Source: Polyangiaceae bacterium
GTDB lineage: Bacteria > Myxococcota_A > Polyangia > Polyangiales > Polyangiaceae
Assembly: GCA_016933275.1 (NCBI GenBank)
Contig: JAFGBI010000335.1
Span: 1 to 62,946, forward strand
Length of the DNA stretch: 62,946 nucleotides
Reading direction: 5' to 3'
Positions 54,997 through 62,946 of this stretch are shown here, in pieces (within the stretch, counting starts at the first letter, position 1; each line of letters begins with the position of its first letter). Both the position numbers and the translations under genes were made by a program. A model generated the notes under the pieces. The model did no database searches and had not been told where the DNA came from. It was given only the letters and a program-made list of their open reading frames with translations.

Positions 54997-55496
54997 GCAC
55001 CCTCCCTCAGATTCACCGGCGAGTGCACGGTGATCGAGAGCTCGGTCCCCTCGATCGAGTAGTCCACCAGGAGGTCGCTCTCCGCCCTGATCCGCGCCAG
55101 GCCGAGCCCGGAGATCCCGGGCACGGGCGCGGACTCCCGCACCAGACGATCGTAGAGCGCCACGGGATCCTCCGCGTTCTTGATCGCATCGAGGCGGCGC
55201 GCGGTCTCGAGGAGCCGCTCCGGAGTGGTTTCGTTCCGGGAAGTCACGCGCATCACGTTCACTCCATCAAGGCTCGTCATCTCCACCTCGAGCGAGACGT
55301 CCTTGCTGGTCGCATACTTCGTGACGTTCTCGGCGAGCTCCTGCGCCGCCATGTGGAATCGCCAGGCCGTGTCCTTGTTGTCCATGACCAGGCCGCAGAA
55401 CTCCGACACGAGGCGGGAAACGGCGGCCACGAGGTGCTCCCGCGGCGAAAACTTCAGCGAGACGAAGAGGCGCGCGGTTCCTTGTACCGATGACAT
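54993..55496 (-). CDS. RsbW-like serine kinase (HATPase_c)
   Basis: The 167-residue protein has the GHKL ATP-binding pattern of RsbW/SpoIIAB proteins: FHMAAQELAENVTKYAT (N-box with Glu and Asn), VMRVTSRNET as the probable second block, and GISGLGLARIRAES as the G2 lid. There is no sigma-factor gene nearby, so the module may control a different target. The ATG at 55496 is preferred to a TTG three codons earlier. Confidence 0.75.
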   Translation of the reverse strand: MSSVQGTARLFVSLKFSPREHLVAAVSRLVSEFCGLVMDNKDTAWRFHMAAQELAENVTKYATSKDVSLEVEMTSLDGVNVMRVTSRNETTPERLLETARRLDAIKNAEDPVALYDRLVRESAPVPGISGLGLARIRAESDLLVDYSIEGTELSITVHSPVNLREGA

Positions 55497-55759
55497 ATGC
55501 GGCAAAGTAGAGCGTAGCCCAAGACCCGTGCGGTGCGCCAGTCAACTCGCTCCTTCGCGCTTGGTGGCTCGAACAGAGAACGGCTCGATCGGGGAACGAT
55601 GCCGTCGCCACCTGCGCCAAGGACAGAGGCCAGACCCGCGGTACGCGTTCACCGTCGCGGACGGCGCGTGGTGCGCGATGCAACGAGGACACGGCTGCTC
55701 GCTCGACGGCTCGACCGTTCGTGGTCGCGCGCGTGAGACGCCGATGGGTACTCAGCTGT

Positions 55760-56170
55760 CTAGGCATCCAGGTCGAACCAGAATCCGAGCTGACCAACGC
55801 CGTTCACCCTCCCCCGCGGGGCGCCTCCGTCTCGGGGCGCCGGCCGTGGGGGCGTGGAGAACGGGCCCTTTCTGTCACTCTGGGGTGCAGGGAGATTCCG
55901 CGTCCGGACACCGGACCTGGACGGTGGTGCTCGGACCGACGGCGTCGGCGGGGGAGGCGGAGGCGCGATCTCCGGCGGCGCGAGACGCTCATGTGCGGCG
56001 CAGCGCGAGCATGTCAAACGTCGGGGCCGCGCGCCCGGCTCGAGGTCGAGCTCTACGGTGTGGCCGCAGGCGAGCAGGCACGCCCAATGCACTCGCGGCC
56101 CGGGGTTTCCGCCCACGAAGGGGTACGCCGCTCGTACCGCGAGGGCCATCGCAGTGTCGGCTCGGGTCAT
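55760..56170 (-). CDS. Small protein with a zinc-ribbon-like segment
   Basis: The 136-residue product carries WACLLACGHTVELDL and LTCSRCAAHE, giving CxxxCGH and CxxC pairs that may bind zinc, followed by a Pro-rich stretch and a C-terminal GFWFDLDA. The start is an ATG with no strong ribosome site. It could be a real small gene or chance, since opposite-strand frames are also open. Confidence 0.4.
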   Translation of the reverse strand: MTRADTAMALAVRAAYPFVGGNPGPRVHWACLLACGHTVELDLEPGARPRRLTCSRCAAHERLAPPEIAPPPPPPTPSVRAPPSRSGVRTRNLPAPQSDRKGPFSTPPRPAPRDGGAPRGRVNGVGQLGFWFDLDA

Positions 56171-56324
56171 GGTCGGGCAAGATACGCGGGGAGGGACGAA
56201 GCTGCCGAATTTCTGGGAGCTTCCGGGGAGCGGAGAACCCGCAGGACGACCCTCAACTCTGGCGCGGACTGGCCGTTCTTCAGGCTAGTGCCCCCGACGG
56301 CTCCCCCGGGGGAGCGATCCGCCG

Positions 56325-56741
56325 ATGGCTTCCCGGAAATCCTCATCATCAGCGCTCGCGACCATCGGATCGAGGGAGGGGTCCACGGCCAGGATCGACA
56401 AACGGCGGGCCGACGCGGACGCGCGCGTCGAGGTCGACGTGAGCCTTCGTCGTAGCTCGCCGTACCTGGCGGGCTACACCGAACGTCTCTCGCCCAGCGC
56501 GTGCTTCGTGGCCACGCACGTGCTCGAACCGGTCGGCTCACAAATCGAGGTGACACTCCACGTCCCGCCTCCCGATCCCCCCATCCGAGTCCTCGCCGAA
56601 GTGCGATGGCAACGGGCGCCGGCGGCCGACCAGAACCTCCCGCCGGGTCTCGGCCTGAAGTTCGTCGACCCCGACGGAGCCACGACGGCAGCCATCACGG
56701 CCTACATCGGCAGGCACGTCCGCGCCGGGCGCGCCCGGTGA
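56325..56741 (+). CDS. PilZ-domain protein
   Basis: The 138-residue protein fits PilZ: an N-terminal Arg-rich segment (RIDKRRADADARVEVDVSL) at the c-di-GMP-binding R-x-x-x-R region, YLAGYTERLSPSACFVATH at the D/NxSxxG-like region (here SPSA, so Gly is lost), then VTLHVPPPDPPIRVLAEVRWQR and GLGLKFVDPD. It resembles the short PilZ proteins of Myxococcota. The incomplete second motif leaves c-di-GMP binding uncertain. A GAF/HD-GYP gene lies about 1 kb away. Confidence 0.65.
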   Translation: MASRKSSSSALATIGSREGSTARIDKRRADADARVEVDVSLRRSSPYLAGYTERLSPSACFVATHVLEPVGSQIEVTLHVPPPDPPIRVLAEVRWQRAPAADQNLPPGLGLKFVDPDGATTAAITAYIGRHVRAGRAR

Positions 56742-56856
56742 AGCGGCGGTGAGGCCCTTCTGGTTTCGGGGATCGGTGACCGCCTCCCCCGGCCAACGGG
56801 TCAGCTCAGCAATGTTGCCCCTCACCACGGGGAACACGGACACTGCGACCGGCCTC

Positions 56857-57297
56857 ATGAAGCGGACGGCAATACTACTCGAGAACGGTGCCCGTTGGCC
56901 CGAATGGCTGGATCGGCGTGAGCCAGGGGAGGTGGACCTTTTGGTTCAACGACCGGGCGAGCCGCTGCTAGCCTTCGCACGGCGAGCCATCGACCTGGTG
57001 GCAGCGGACCCGCTCCCGCCCGAAACGACCTATCTTCTCACCAATGGTGAGGGGGACGAGCGGTCGAACCTGGTTCGGCGCGGGGTGCTTCGAGGCCTCC
57101 TTGGCCGGGCCGCCGACACCGGTCGAGGTGTGGTCGTCCTGGTCGCCGCTGGCTCCGTCCCGCAGCGGCGGGCCCTGGCGGTGCTGGCCACCCAACTGGA
57201 CCGCGAGCTCCCCGACACGGGTGACGTATCGTTACGGTTCCGTTCAGATAGCGCCCTCCCCCACGCCCCGAATCGGGCCACGCGGCGGGTCGCGTAG
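56857..57297 (+). CDS. Unknown protein of 146 residues
   Basis: The frame starts at an ATG where codon use becomes regular (MKRTAILLENGARWPEW). It has alternating strands and helices (VVVLVAAGSVPQRRALAVLATQL) but no motif I recognise. A longer start at 56749 is possible. It lies between the PilZ gene and a small lipoprotein gene. Confidence 0.45.
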   Translation: MKRTAILLENGARWPEWLDRREPGEVDLLVQRPGEPLLAFARRAIDLVAADPLPPETTYLLTNGEGDERSNLVRRGVLRGLLGRAADTGRGVVVLVAAGSVPQRRALAVLATQLDRELPDTGDVSLRFRSDSALPHAPNRATRRVA

Positions 57298-57482
57298 TCG
57301 GCTCCGAAGCCCGGGGCACCCCAGCCAAGCATGGGATCTTGCGCGGAATTCTCCGAGGGATAAGCTGCCTGAGCGTGGATCCTGCGTAGCCTCCATACCC
57401 GCTGGGGGCGACGCACCCGACCGTCCGAAACGGGGCATGAGTCCGAGAGCGGGACACCCTTGGTGGAGGGAGGACTGGCAAG

Positions 57483-57758
57483 ATGAGGTACGTTAGCTCG
57501 ATGATCCTGCTGCTCGTCGCCTGCAGCAGCGGCCAACGCCCGGCCGACTCAGCGAACGATGAAGCGAGCGGCGATGAATGGAAGGGCGCGGAGAACATCC
57601 AGCAGGAGACGGTGACCGAGGTCCCGACCTGTGTGGACGAGAACAACGAACCGATCCAGTGCGAGGACAACTCGGAGTGCTGTGAGGGCTTCGAGTGTGG
57701 CTACGATCCCGAGGGGAGCGAACGCATCAAGACCTGCCTCTGGACCGGAAAGAAATAG
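57483..57758 (+). CDS. Small Cys-rich lipoprotein
   Basis: The 91-residue product has a very short signal with SMILLLVAC, an acidic linker and six Cys residues in the pattern CVD-N-PIQCEDNSECCEGFEC-C, which looks like a knotted or disulfide-rich miniature domain. GGAGGGAGG precedes the ATG by ten bases. Function unknown; it may be exported to the outer membrane. Confidence 0.65.
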   Translation: MRYVSSMILLLVACSSGQRPADSANDEASGDEWKGAENIQQETVTEVPTCVDENNEPIQCEDNSECCEGFECGYDPEGSERIKTCLWTGKK

Positions 57759-57776
57759 GAGGGAGCCAGAACACGG

Positions 57777-59600
57777 TCAGCGTGAGCGGCGCGAAGCTCC
57801 TTCCGAGTGGGTCGGGTTGGGGGGTGGACGCGAGCTCTCGCTGACGCTGTGCCGGAAGCCCCGGTACTCGGGCAGAAGCTCCATCCGACGTCGTCGTCGC
57901 TCCTCCTCCGCAGGCAGGGTGAAGGGATGGGGCACGATGGCAAGGAGCGCCGCCTCGTCGACGGCATCGACCATCGCGGCGGGGAGGTATCGCTCAGCGT
58001 ATTGGCGGTAGACACCGGACCGCACGAAATGGTCGAAAAGATTGGGATCGAGGTGGTTGTCGCGCTTCATGATCCCCATGATGCGCATGGCCTCCGAGAG
58101 CCGCTTGCCGGGCTTGTACGGCCGATCGTGCGCGGTCAGGGCCTCGAACACGTCCGCGATGGCCATCACGCGAGCCGGGATGGAGAGGTCCCCGGCGAAG
58201 ACCCCACGGGGGTACCCGGTGCCGTCCATCCTCTCGTGATGTCCCCCGGCGTACTCCGGCACGCGCCGGAGCTGGCGAGGAAAGGGCAACGACTCGAGCA
58301 TCTCGAGCGTCTGCACCATGTGCGCGTTGATCACCAAACGCTCGGTCTGGGTGAGGGTGCCGCGAGAGATGACCAGGTTCTCCACCTCGTCGTCGCTCAG
58401 TAGGGTCCGTTCGCGGCCGCCTTCCCGGTAGGGTCGCCGCCCGATCTCTCGAACCCGCGCCTGCTTCTCAGGAGAGAGGAATTCGCCCCCGATATTGGCG
58501 TGCTCGAGGAAAGCCAGCTCGTCGTCGAGTGAACGCAGGGTGTCTTCGAGCACGACCTGCGATGGGCCCGCCGCCTCGACATCGGAGGCGATCCGCCGCA
58601 AGTGCTCCATCTCCGCCTCACGCTTCAGCGTCTCGAAGCGTGCCCGCACAACCTCGATCCGATCGGCGATGGTTTCGAGCTTGGTGGCCTTGTCCATCAC
58701 ATGGACGGGGGTGGTGACCTTCCCGCAGTCATGGAGCCACGCCGCGATCTGCAGCTCGTACCACTCGGCCTCGTTGAGCTGGAACTCGCCAAATGGCCCT
58801 TCGGCGGACGCACAGAGGCTCTCCGCCAGCATGAGGGTCAAGAGCGGCACTCGCTCGCAATGACCACCGGTGTAGGGGGATTTGGCATCGATGGCCGCCG
58901 CGATCACCTTGATGAAGCTCTCGAGGAGGGCCTTTTGGCCGTCGAGGAGGAGCTGGTTGTCAAGCGCGACGGCCGCCTGCGAGGCCAGCGCCTCGACGAT
59001 GTTCTGGTGCTCCGAGCTGAAGGCCGTGACCTCGCTCGTGTCAGGGTCGATCGCGTTCAGCAGCTGCAGCACCCCGATGACGTGCTCCTCCTGGTTGATG
59101 AGCGGGATAGTCAGGAAGGATTTCGATCGATAGCGGTTGTGGCGGTCGAAGGCCTTGGTCCCGGAGAAGTCGAATCCCACGGCCGCGTATGCGTCGATGA
59201 TGTTGAACGAGCGCTTGAGGGAAACGGCCGCCGTCGCGACGTTGTTGAGATTGGGCTCCCCCGTCACGGGGTCGCGGAGGACGAGCGGCGGGTGCGCGAT
59301 CGGCTTGCCCGTGGTCCCTCCGAGCGCGATGCCGAGGCTCTCGGTGCGCATGATCGCGAACTCCAGCCGATCTTCGTTCCGCACGTAGAGCGTCCCCCCG
59401 TCGGCGTTGCAGAGTGCCTTCGCCTCGAGCAGGATGATTTCCATCAGCCGCTCGCGATTCGCCTCGGCGCTGAGCGCGATCCCCACCTTGTAGAGCACCT
59501 GCAGCCGCCTCACCTGTTCGGCGAGCACGCCCGAGGAGATGGCCTCGGTCGGGGGCGCCGAAAGGCGGCACGTCAGGTCTTCGTCGCCGTCCGTCACCAT
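57777..59600 (-). CDS. GAF/HD-GYP cyclic-di-GMP phosphodiesterase
   Basis: The 607-residue protein has an N-terminal helix, a GAF domain (about residues 40-215), and an HD-GYP domain with AAWLHDCGKV (HD) and HHERMDGTGYPRG (GYP), plus IPARVMAIADVFEALTA typical of the family. A 100-residue insertion lies between the HD pair and the GYP motif (around 320-410). It should hydrolyse c-di-GMP. ATG at 59600 is used because GAG lies seven bases upstream; a GTG two codons earlier is possible. Confidence 0.85.
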   Translation of the reverse strand: MVTDGDEDLTCRLSAPPTEAISSGVLAEQVRRLQVLYKVGIALSAEANRERLMEIILLEAKALCNADGGTLYVRNEDRLEFAIMRTESLGIALGGTTGKPIAHPPLVLRDPVTGEPNLNNVATAAVSLKRSFNIIDAYAAVGFDFSGTKAFDRHNRYRSKSFLTIPLINQEEHVIGVLQLLNAIDPDTSEVTAFSSEHQNIVEALASQAAVALDNQLLLDGQKALLESFIKVIAAAIDAKSPYTGGHCERVPLLTLMLAESLCASAEGPFGEFQLNEAEWYELQIAAWLHDCGKVTTPVHVMDKATKLETIADRIEVVRARFETLKREAEMEHLRRIASDVEAAGPSQVVLEDTLRSLDDELAFLEHANIGGEFLSPEKQARVREIGRRPYREGGRERTLLSDDEVENLVISRGTLTQTERLVINAHMVQTLEMLESLPFPRQLRRVPEYAGGHHERMDGTGYPRGVFAGDLSIPARVMAIADVFEALTAHDRPYKPGKRLSEAMRIMGIMKRDNHLDPNLFDHFVRSGVYRQYAERYLPAAMVDAVDEAALLAIVPHPFTLPAEEERRRRRMELLPEYRGFRHSVSESSRPPPNPTHSEGASRRSR

Positions 59601-59819
59601 GTTCACGCTCGAGAGAACGACCGGACTGGCATGATACCGCGCTTCCCTGGGCGTGGCGCGCCCATCCCGCCGTGGCCAGCGCGATGAGGCGCCGAGCGGT
59701 GACGACCCCCTGGAAAAGAGCCGAGGAGGCGCTATATGAACCCAGCGTGGCGGCGGGAGTATCCGCCGCCACCGCGTGAGGACGGGGGTTTCCGTCCCGC
59801 AACCGAAAGGAAGGCCATC

Positions 59820-61847
59820 ATGATCCAGGTGTCTCTCCCCGATGGGAGCGCCCGCCAGCTCGACGACGGGGCGTCGGCGGCGGACCTCGCCGCGCAGATC
59901 GGTCCCGGCCTATTGAAGGCCGCGGTAGCGGCCAAGGTGAACGGAGAAATCACCGATCTTACCCGACCATTGCCCGACGGAGCGACGGTCGCGGTCCTCA
60001 CCAAGCGCGATCCGGAAGCGCTCGAGGTGCTCCGCCACTCGGCCGCGCACCTGATGGCGGATGCGATCCTCCGGGTGTTCCCCAAGGCGCAGCTGACCAT
60101 CGGCCCAGCGGTCGAGGACGGGTTTTACTACGACATCTTCCTCCCGGAGGGCAAGCTCGCTCCCGAGGATTTCCCGAGGATCGAGGCGGAGATGGCCCAG
60201 ATCGCCAAGGCCGCCCATCCTTTCGAGCGCCACGAGTGCCCGATCGATGCCGCCGATGAGCACCTGCGCCGCTACTGGGCCATCGATGGGGGCCAGAACC
60301 CATTCAAGCAGGAGCTCGTGGAGGGGATCCGTGCCCGCGGCGAACCGCTCAGCTTCTACCGCCACGGGGACTTCGTCGACCTCTGCCGGGGGCCCCACGT
60401 CCCCGACACGTCCCTGCTGCAGAACACCAAGCTCACCAAGGTGAGCGGCGCCTACTGGCGAGGCGATGCCACCAAGCCGCAGCTCGTGCGCGTCTACGGG
60501 ACAGCGTTCTTCTCCAAGCAGGACCTCAAGGACTACCTTACCATGCTGGAGGAGGCGAAGAAGCGCGATCATCGCGTGCTCGGCGAGCAGCTCGGGCTCT
60601 TCCTCTTCACCGAGGATGCGCCGGGTTTCCCCTTCTTCTTGCCCAAGGGGGCGCTCCTCTTCAACCTCCTCGCCGACTACATGCGGAGCCTGCTCCGGCG
60701 GCGCGGCTACGTGGAGGTGAAGACCCCGCTCATCCTCAGTGAGCAACTCTGGCACACGTCGGGGCACTACGAGCACTACCTCGAGAACATGTTCTTCACC
60801 AAGCTCAAGCTCCGTGACGGGAAGGACAAGAGCAAGATCCACGACAACGTGATCGAGGACCGTCCCATGGCGGTGAAGCCCATGAACTGCCCGGGACACC
60901 TGGTCGTGTACCGGTCGCGCCTCCACAGCCACCACGAGTTTCCGCTGCGCATGGCGGAGATGGGCCTCGTACACCGACGCGAGATGAGCGGTGTACGGCA
61001 CGGCCTCTTCCGGGTGCAGGCCTTCACCCAGGACGACGCCCACCATTTCTGCACGCCCGACCAGATCACCGACGAGGTGAAGATGCTGATCGCCTTCTTC
61101 GAGGAGGTGTACGCAGCGTTCGACCTCGGCGACATCCGGATCGAGCTCTCGACGCGCCCCAAGGAGAGCATCGGCAGCGACGAGATGTGGGAGAAGGCCG
61201 AGACCGCGCTCCGCACCGCGCTCGACCAGGCCGGCAAGCAGTACCAGATAAACCCCGGCGATGGCGCGTTCTATGGCCCCAAGATCGATTTCCACCTCCG
61301 CGACGTCCTCAAGCGGTCGTGGCAGTGCGGGACCATCCAGGTGGACTTCTCGATGCCGGATCGCTTCGGGCTGGTCTACGTGGGCGCCGACGGAGAGCGG
61401 CACACCCCGGTGATGCTCCACCGCGCCTGCTACGGAAGCCTCGAGCGCTTCATCGGGATCATCATCGAGAACTACGCGGGCGCGTTCCCGCTCTGGCTCT
61501 CGCCGGTCCAAGTGGCGGTGATCCCGGTGAGTGACAAGTACCTCGACCACGCCCGCTCGGTCACCGACCAACTCCTGAACGCGGGACTCCGCGCCGAGGC
61601 GAACCTCTCGAGCGACCGGGTCGGCTACAAGATCCGAGAGGCGAGCCTGCAGCGCGTGCCCTACGTGATCGTCCTCGGCGAGAAGGAGGCGACTGCCGGC
61701 AGCATCAACGTCCGCAGCCGGCTCGCCGGAGAGATCGGCGAGATGACGCTCGAGAGGTTCCTCGCGGACATCGCCGCCGAGCGGTTGCCGGGAGGAAGAC
61801 CCGCCTATCGATCGGCGGGGCCTGCCGACACGCAGTCCGCCAGCTAG
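59820..61847 (+). CDS. thrS: Threonyl-tRNA synthetase
   Basis: The 675-residue enzyme charges tRNA-Thr. It has an N-terminal TGS domain, an editing domain with HSAAH and CRGPHVPD, and a class II catalytic core with MKPMNCPGH, VHRREMSGVRHGLFRVQAFTQDDAHHFC and the anticodon-binding domain at the end (VAVIPVSDKYLDHA, ANLSSDRVGYKIREASLQRVPY). GGAAGG five bases before the ATG fixes the start. Length is normal. It is a core gene and a good anchor for phylogeny. Confidence 0.95.
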   Translation: MIQVSLPDGSARQLDDGASAADLAAQIGPGLLKAAVAAKVNGEITDLTRPLPDGATVAVLTKRDPEALEVLRHSAAHLMADAILRVFPKAQLTIGPAVEDGFYYDIFLPEGKLAPEDFPRIEAEMAQIAKAAHPFERHECPIDAADEHLRRYWAIDGGQNPFKQELVEGIRARGEPLSFYRHGDFVDLCRGPHVPDTSLLQNTKLTKVSGAYWRGDATKPQLVRVYGTAFFSKQDLKDYLTMLEEAKKRDHRVLGEQLGLFLFTEDAPGFPFFLPKGALLFNLLADYMRSLLRRRGYVEVKTPLILSEQLWHTSGHYEHYLENMFFTKLKLRDGKDKSKIHDNVIEDRPMAVKPMNCPGHLVVYRSRLHSHHEFPLRMAEMGLVHRREMSGVRHGLFRVQAFTQDDAHHFCTPDQITDEVKMLIAFFEEVYAAFDLGDIRIELSTRPKESIGSDEMWEKAETALRTALDQAGKQYQINPGDGAFYGPKIDFHLRDVLKRSWQCGTIQVDFSMPDRFGLVYVGADGERHTPVMLHRACYGSLERFIGIIIENYAGAFPLWLSPVQVAVIPVSDKYLDHARSVTDQLLNAGLRAEANLSSDRVGYKIREASLQRVPYVIVLGEKEATAGSINVRSRLAGEIGEMTLERFLADIAAERLPGGRPAYRSAGPADTQSAS

Positions 61848-61886
61848 CGTTTCGGATCGGAGATTCGGCGCACCGAACGGCCATGC

Positions 61887-62822
61887 ATGGTCGAGTCGAC
61901 GTGGGCCGTTGGTGCCTGGCAACCGCGGCCCTCGCCCGGGGGAGGTCCAAGGGTCCGCGTCGCGCAGGCTCGACCGGGATACCAGTCCGAGATCCTGGAG
62001 GCGGACGAGGATGTCCTCGCGGCTATCGCGCTCGAGTTCAAGAAGTACGGCTACGACGTGCTCGGCGCCGCCGACGAGGGGATCTTCGCGCAGAAGTCCA
62101 AGACCCGGGCTGAGATGCTGGTGGCAGGGACCATCAACCACCTCGAGTGCGAGCCCTCGGCGACCTACGAGGATCTCGCGGAGTGCCCTATCGCGGTGGC
62201 GTGGGAGGTCCTGGACAACCGAACGAACAAGGTCGCCTACAAGGTCCTCTCCCGGTACCGACGCGAGGTCGCGTTGGGTGACGACGTGATCGGCGGCGAG
62301 CTCGACGAGCTCGTGAACGGCACGATCCATTCGCTCTTGTCCCGACCACGGTTCCGCGAGCTCATGCAGAGGGACGGCGGTGCCCCCGGCGTGACCAAGG
62401 TGCCGGCCCGTGACACCGCCGAGTACGCGGTCTGCTCGGCGCCAGAGCTCTCTCTCCCCGACGACATGCCGAAAGCCATGGGGGCGACCGTCATGATCCG
62501 GGCGGGAGACGGCGTCGGGAGCAGGTTCTACATCTCACCGGACGGGGTGCTGCTCACCGCCGCGCACGTCGTGGAGGGCCTCTCCACGGTCACCGTGCAG
62601 GTGGAATACTGTGACATCATGGGGTACGCGGGCGAGTTCGGCACCACCAACTTCGCCGCCGACCCTCTGTTCGTCGAGCCCGGCCTCGTCTGGCGGTTGG
62701 CAGCCGGTTCCCCCTGTATCGACGCGGGCACCACCACGGGAGCTCCGACCACCGATCGGTACGGCCGCGCGCACGACGCCAGTCCCGATCTCGGCGCCCT
62801 CGATTGCATGCCCGGCGAGTAG
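61887..62822 (+). CDS. Chimeric protein: protease N-part joined to a beta-helix C-part
   Basis: The 311-residue frame starts with an unknown domain (LEFKKYGYDVLGAADE to RYRREVALGDDVIGGELDELVNGT). It then runs into the beginning of a trypsin-like HtrA protease (GDGVGSRFYISPDGVLLTAAHVVEGLSTVTVQ) with its catalytic His, and around 62600 turns into the end of a parallel beta-helix protein (NFAADPLFVEPG, LAAGSPCIDAG, RYGRAHDASPDLGALD). The protease part is cut after the His, so Asp and Ser are missing. This may be a fusion by recombination or a misassembly. An ATG at 61883 in another frame gives a signal-like start (GRWCLATAALA) and a frameshift there is possible. Confidence 0.5.
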   Translation: MVESTWAVGAWQPRPSPGGGPRVRVAQARPGYQSEILEADEDVLAAIALEFKKYGYDVLGAADEGIFAQKSKTRAEMLVAGTINHLECEPSATYEDLAECPIAVAWEVLDNRTNKVAYKVLSRYRREVALGDDVIGGELDELVNGTIHSLLSRPRFRELMQRDGGAPGVTKVPARDTAEYAVCSAPELSLPDDMPKAMGATVMIRAGDGVGSRFYISPDGVLLTAAHVVEGLSTVTVQVEYCDIMGYAGEFGTTNFAADPLFVEPGLVWRLAAGSPCIDAGTTTGAPTTDRYGRAHDASPDLGALDCMPGE

Positions 62823-62897
62823 GTATCGATGGCTCGTCCGCCTCGTGGCGCGGCGCGAGGGCTAGACCTCGATCCAGCGAGCTGCTGACCGTTTTCT

Positions 62898-62918
62898 GGG
62901 ACTTTTTCTGAAAGTCCC
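62898..62918. terminator. Small hairpin near the window end
   Basis: GGGACTTT and AAAGTCCC form an eight-base-pair stem with a five-base loop. The sequence after it is only mildly T-rich, so it is a weak terminator candidate for the upstream gene. Confidence 0.3.
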
Positions 62919-62946
62919 GGTGTTTCTGGGGTTGTGAAACCTCAAC

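Overview
This is a high-GC chromosomal segment, most likely from a Myxococcota (Polyangia-like) bacterium. The pointers are Gly/Ala-rich lipoproteins, DxDxDCDG (MopE-type) repeat proteins with a MYXO-CTERM-like tail, Hanks-type kinase homologues with Ala/Pro-rich linkers, a PilZ protein, HD-GYP and hybrid histidine kinase genes, and a zinc-finger/histone-fold protein. thrS marks the segment as chromosomal core rather than a plasmid. Starts were chosen by ATGA or GTGA overlaps, Shine-Dalgarno sites and the beginning of conserved domains.

Layout. Positions 1-1053 hold the 3' end of a pilin-like gene and two inverted scraps of an IS91-type transposase. Positions 1111-5110 (minus) are a broken Ser/Thr kinase, a TPR protein and a secreted esterase. 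Positions 5487-8955 are an EIIA(Ntr)-like protein with two overlapping cation:proton antiporters. Positions 9141-13750 (minus) are two MopE-motif surface proteins. Positions 14434-19586 are a propeller lipoprotein, an MBL hydrolase, a Cys-rich lipoprotein and a GPH-type symporter.

Positions 19870-30589 look like an electron-transfer locus. One plus-strand gene fuses a cNMP-binding domain, Fe-S clusters, a flavin oxidoreductase and a membrane cytochrome-like domain. The facing minus-strand operon encodes a small haem lipoprotein, an outer-membrane barrel, a 13-haem lipoprotein, a TPR membrane protein and a 30-haem cytochrome. Together these resemble a porin-cytochrome conduit.

Positions 31011-38727 are L-2-hydroxyglutarate oxidase and a surface-polysaccharide cluster (cytidylyltransferase, two SDR enzymes, RfbC-like epimerase, Wzy-like membrane protein, GT2). 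Positions 38728-43829 hold a non-coding stretch, a repeat lipoprotein, a hybrid histidine kinase and a response regulator. Positions 43856-51953 hold the zinc-finger/histone-fold protein, an unknown protein, a degenerate Fic-like protein, an FkbM methyltransferase, an SPFH protein, a pseudo-receiver and a pseudokinase. Positions 52132-55496 (minus) are a partner-switching module (RsbW-like, STAS, LacI-like/SpoIIE fusion). Positions 55760-62946 hold small proteins, a PilZ protein, a GAF/HD-GYP protein, thrS and a chimeric protease/beta-helix gene.

A dispersed, CTAG-bounded, strongly palindromic element of about 160 bp occurs four times in two orientations, close to gene 3' ends. Two copies supply the TAG stop codon of the adjacent gene. 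This element and the porin-cytochrome locus are the most interesting features of the window.
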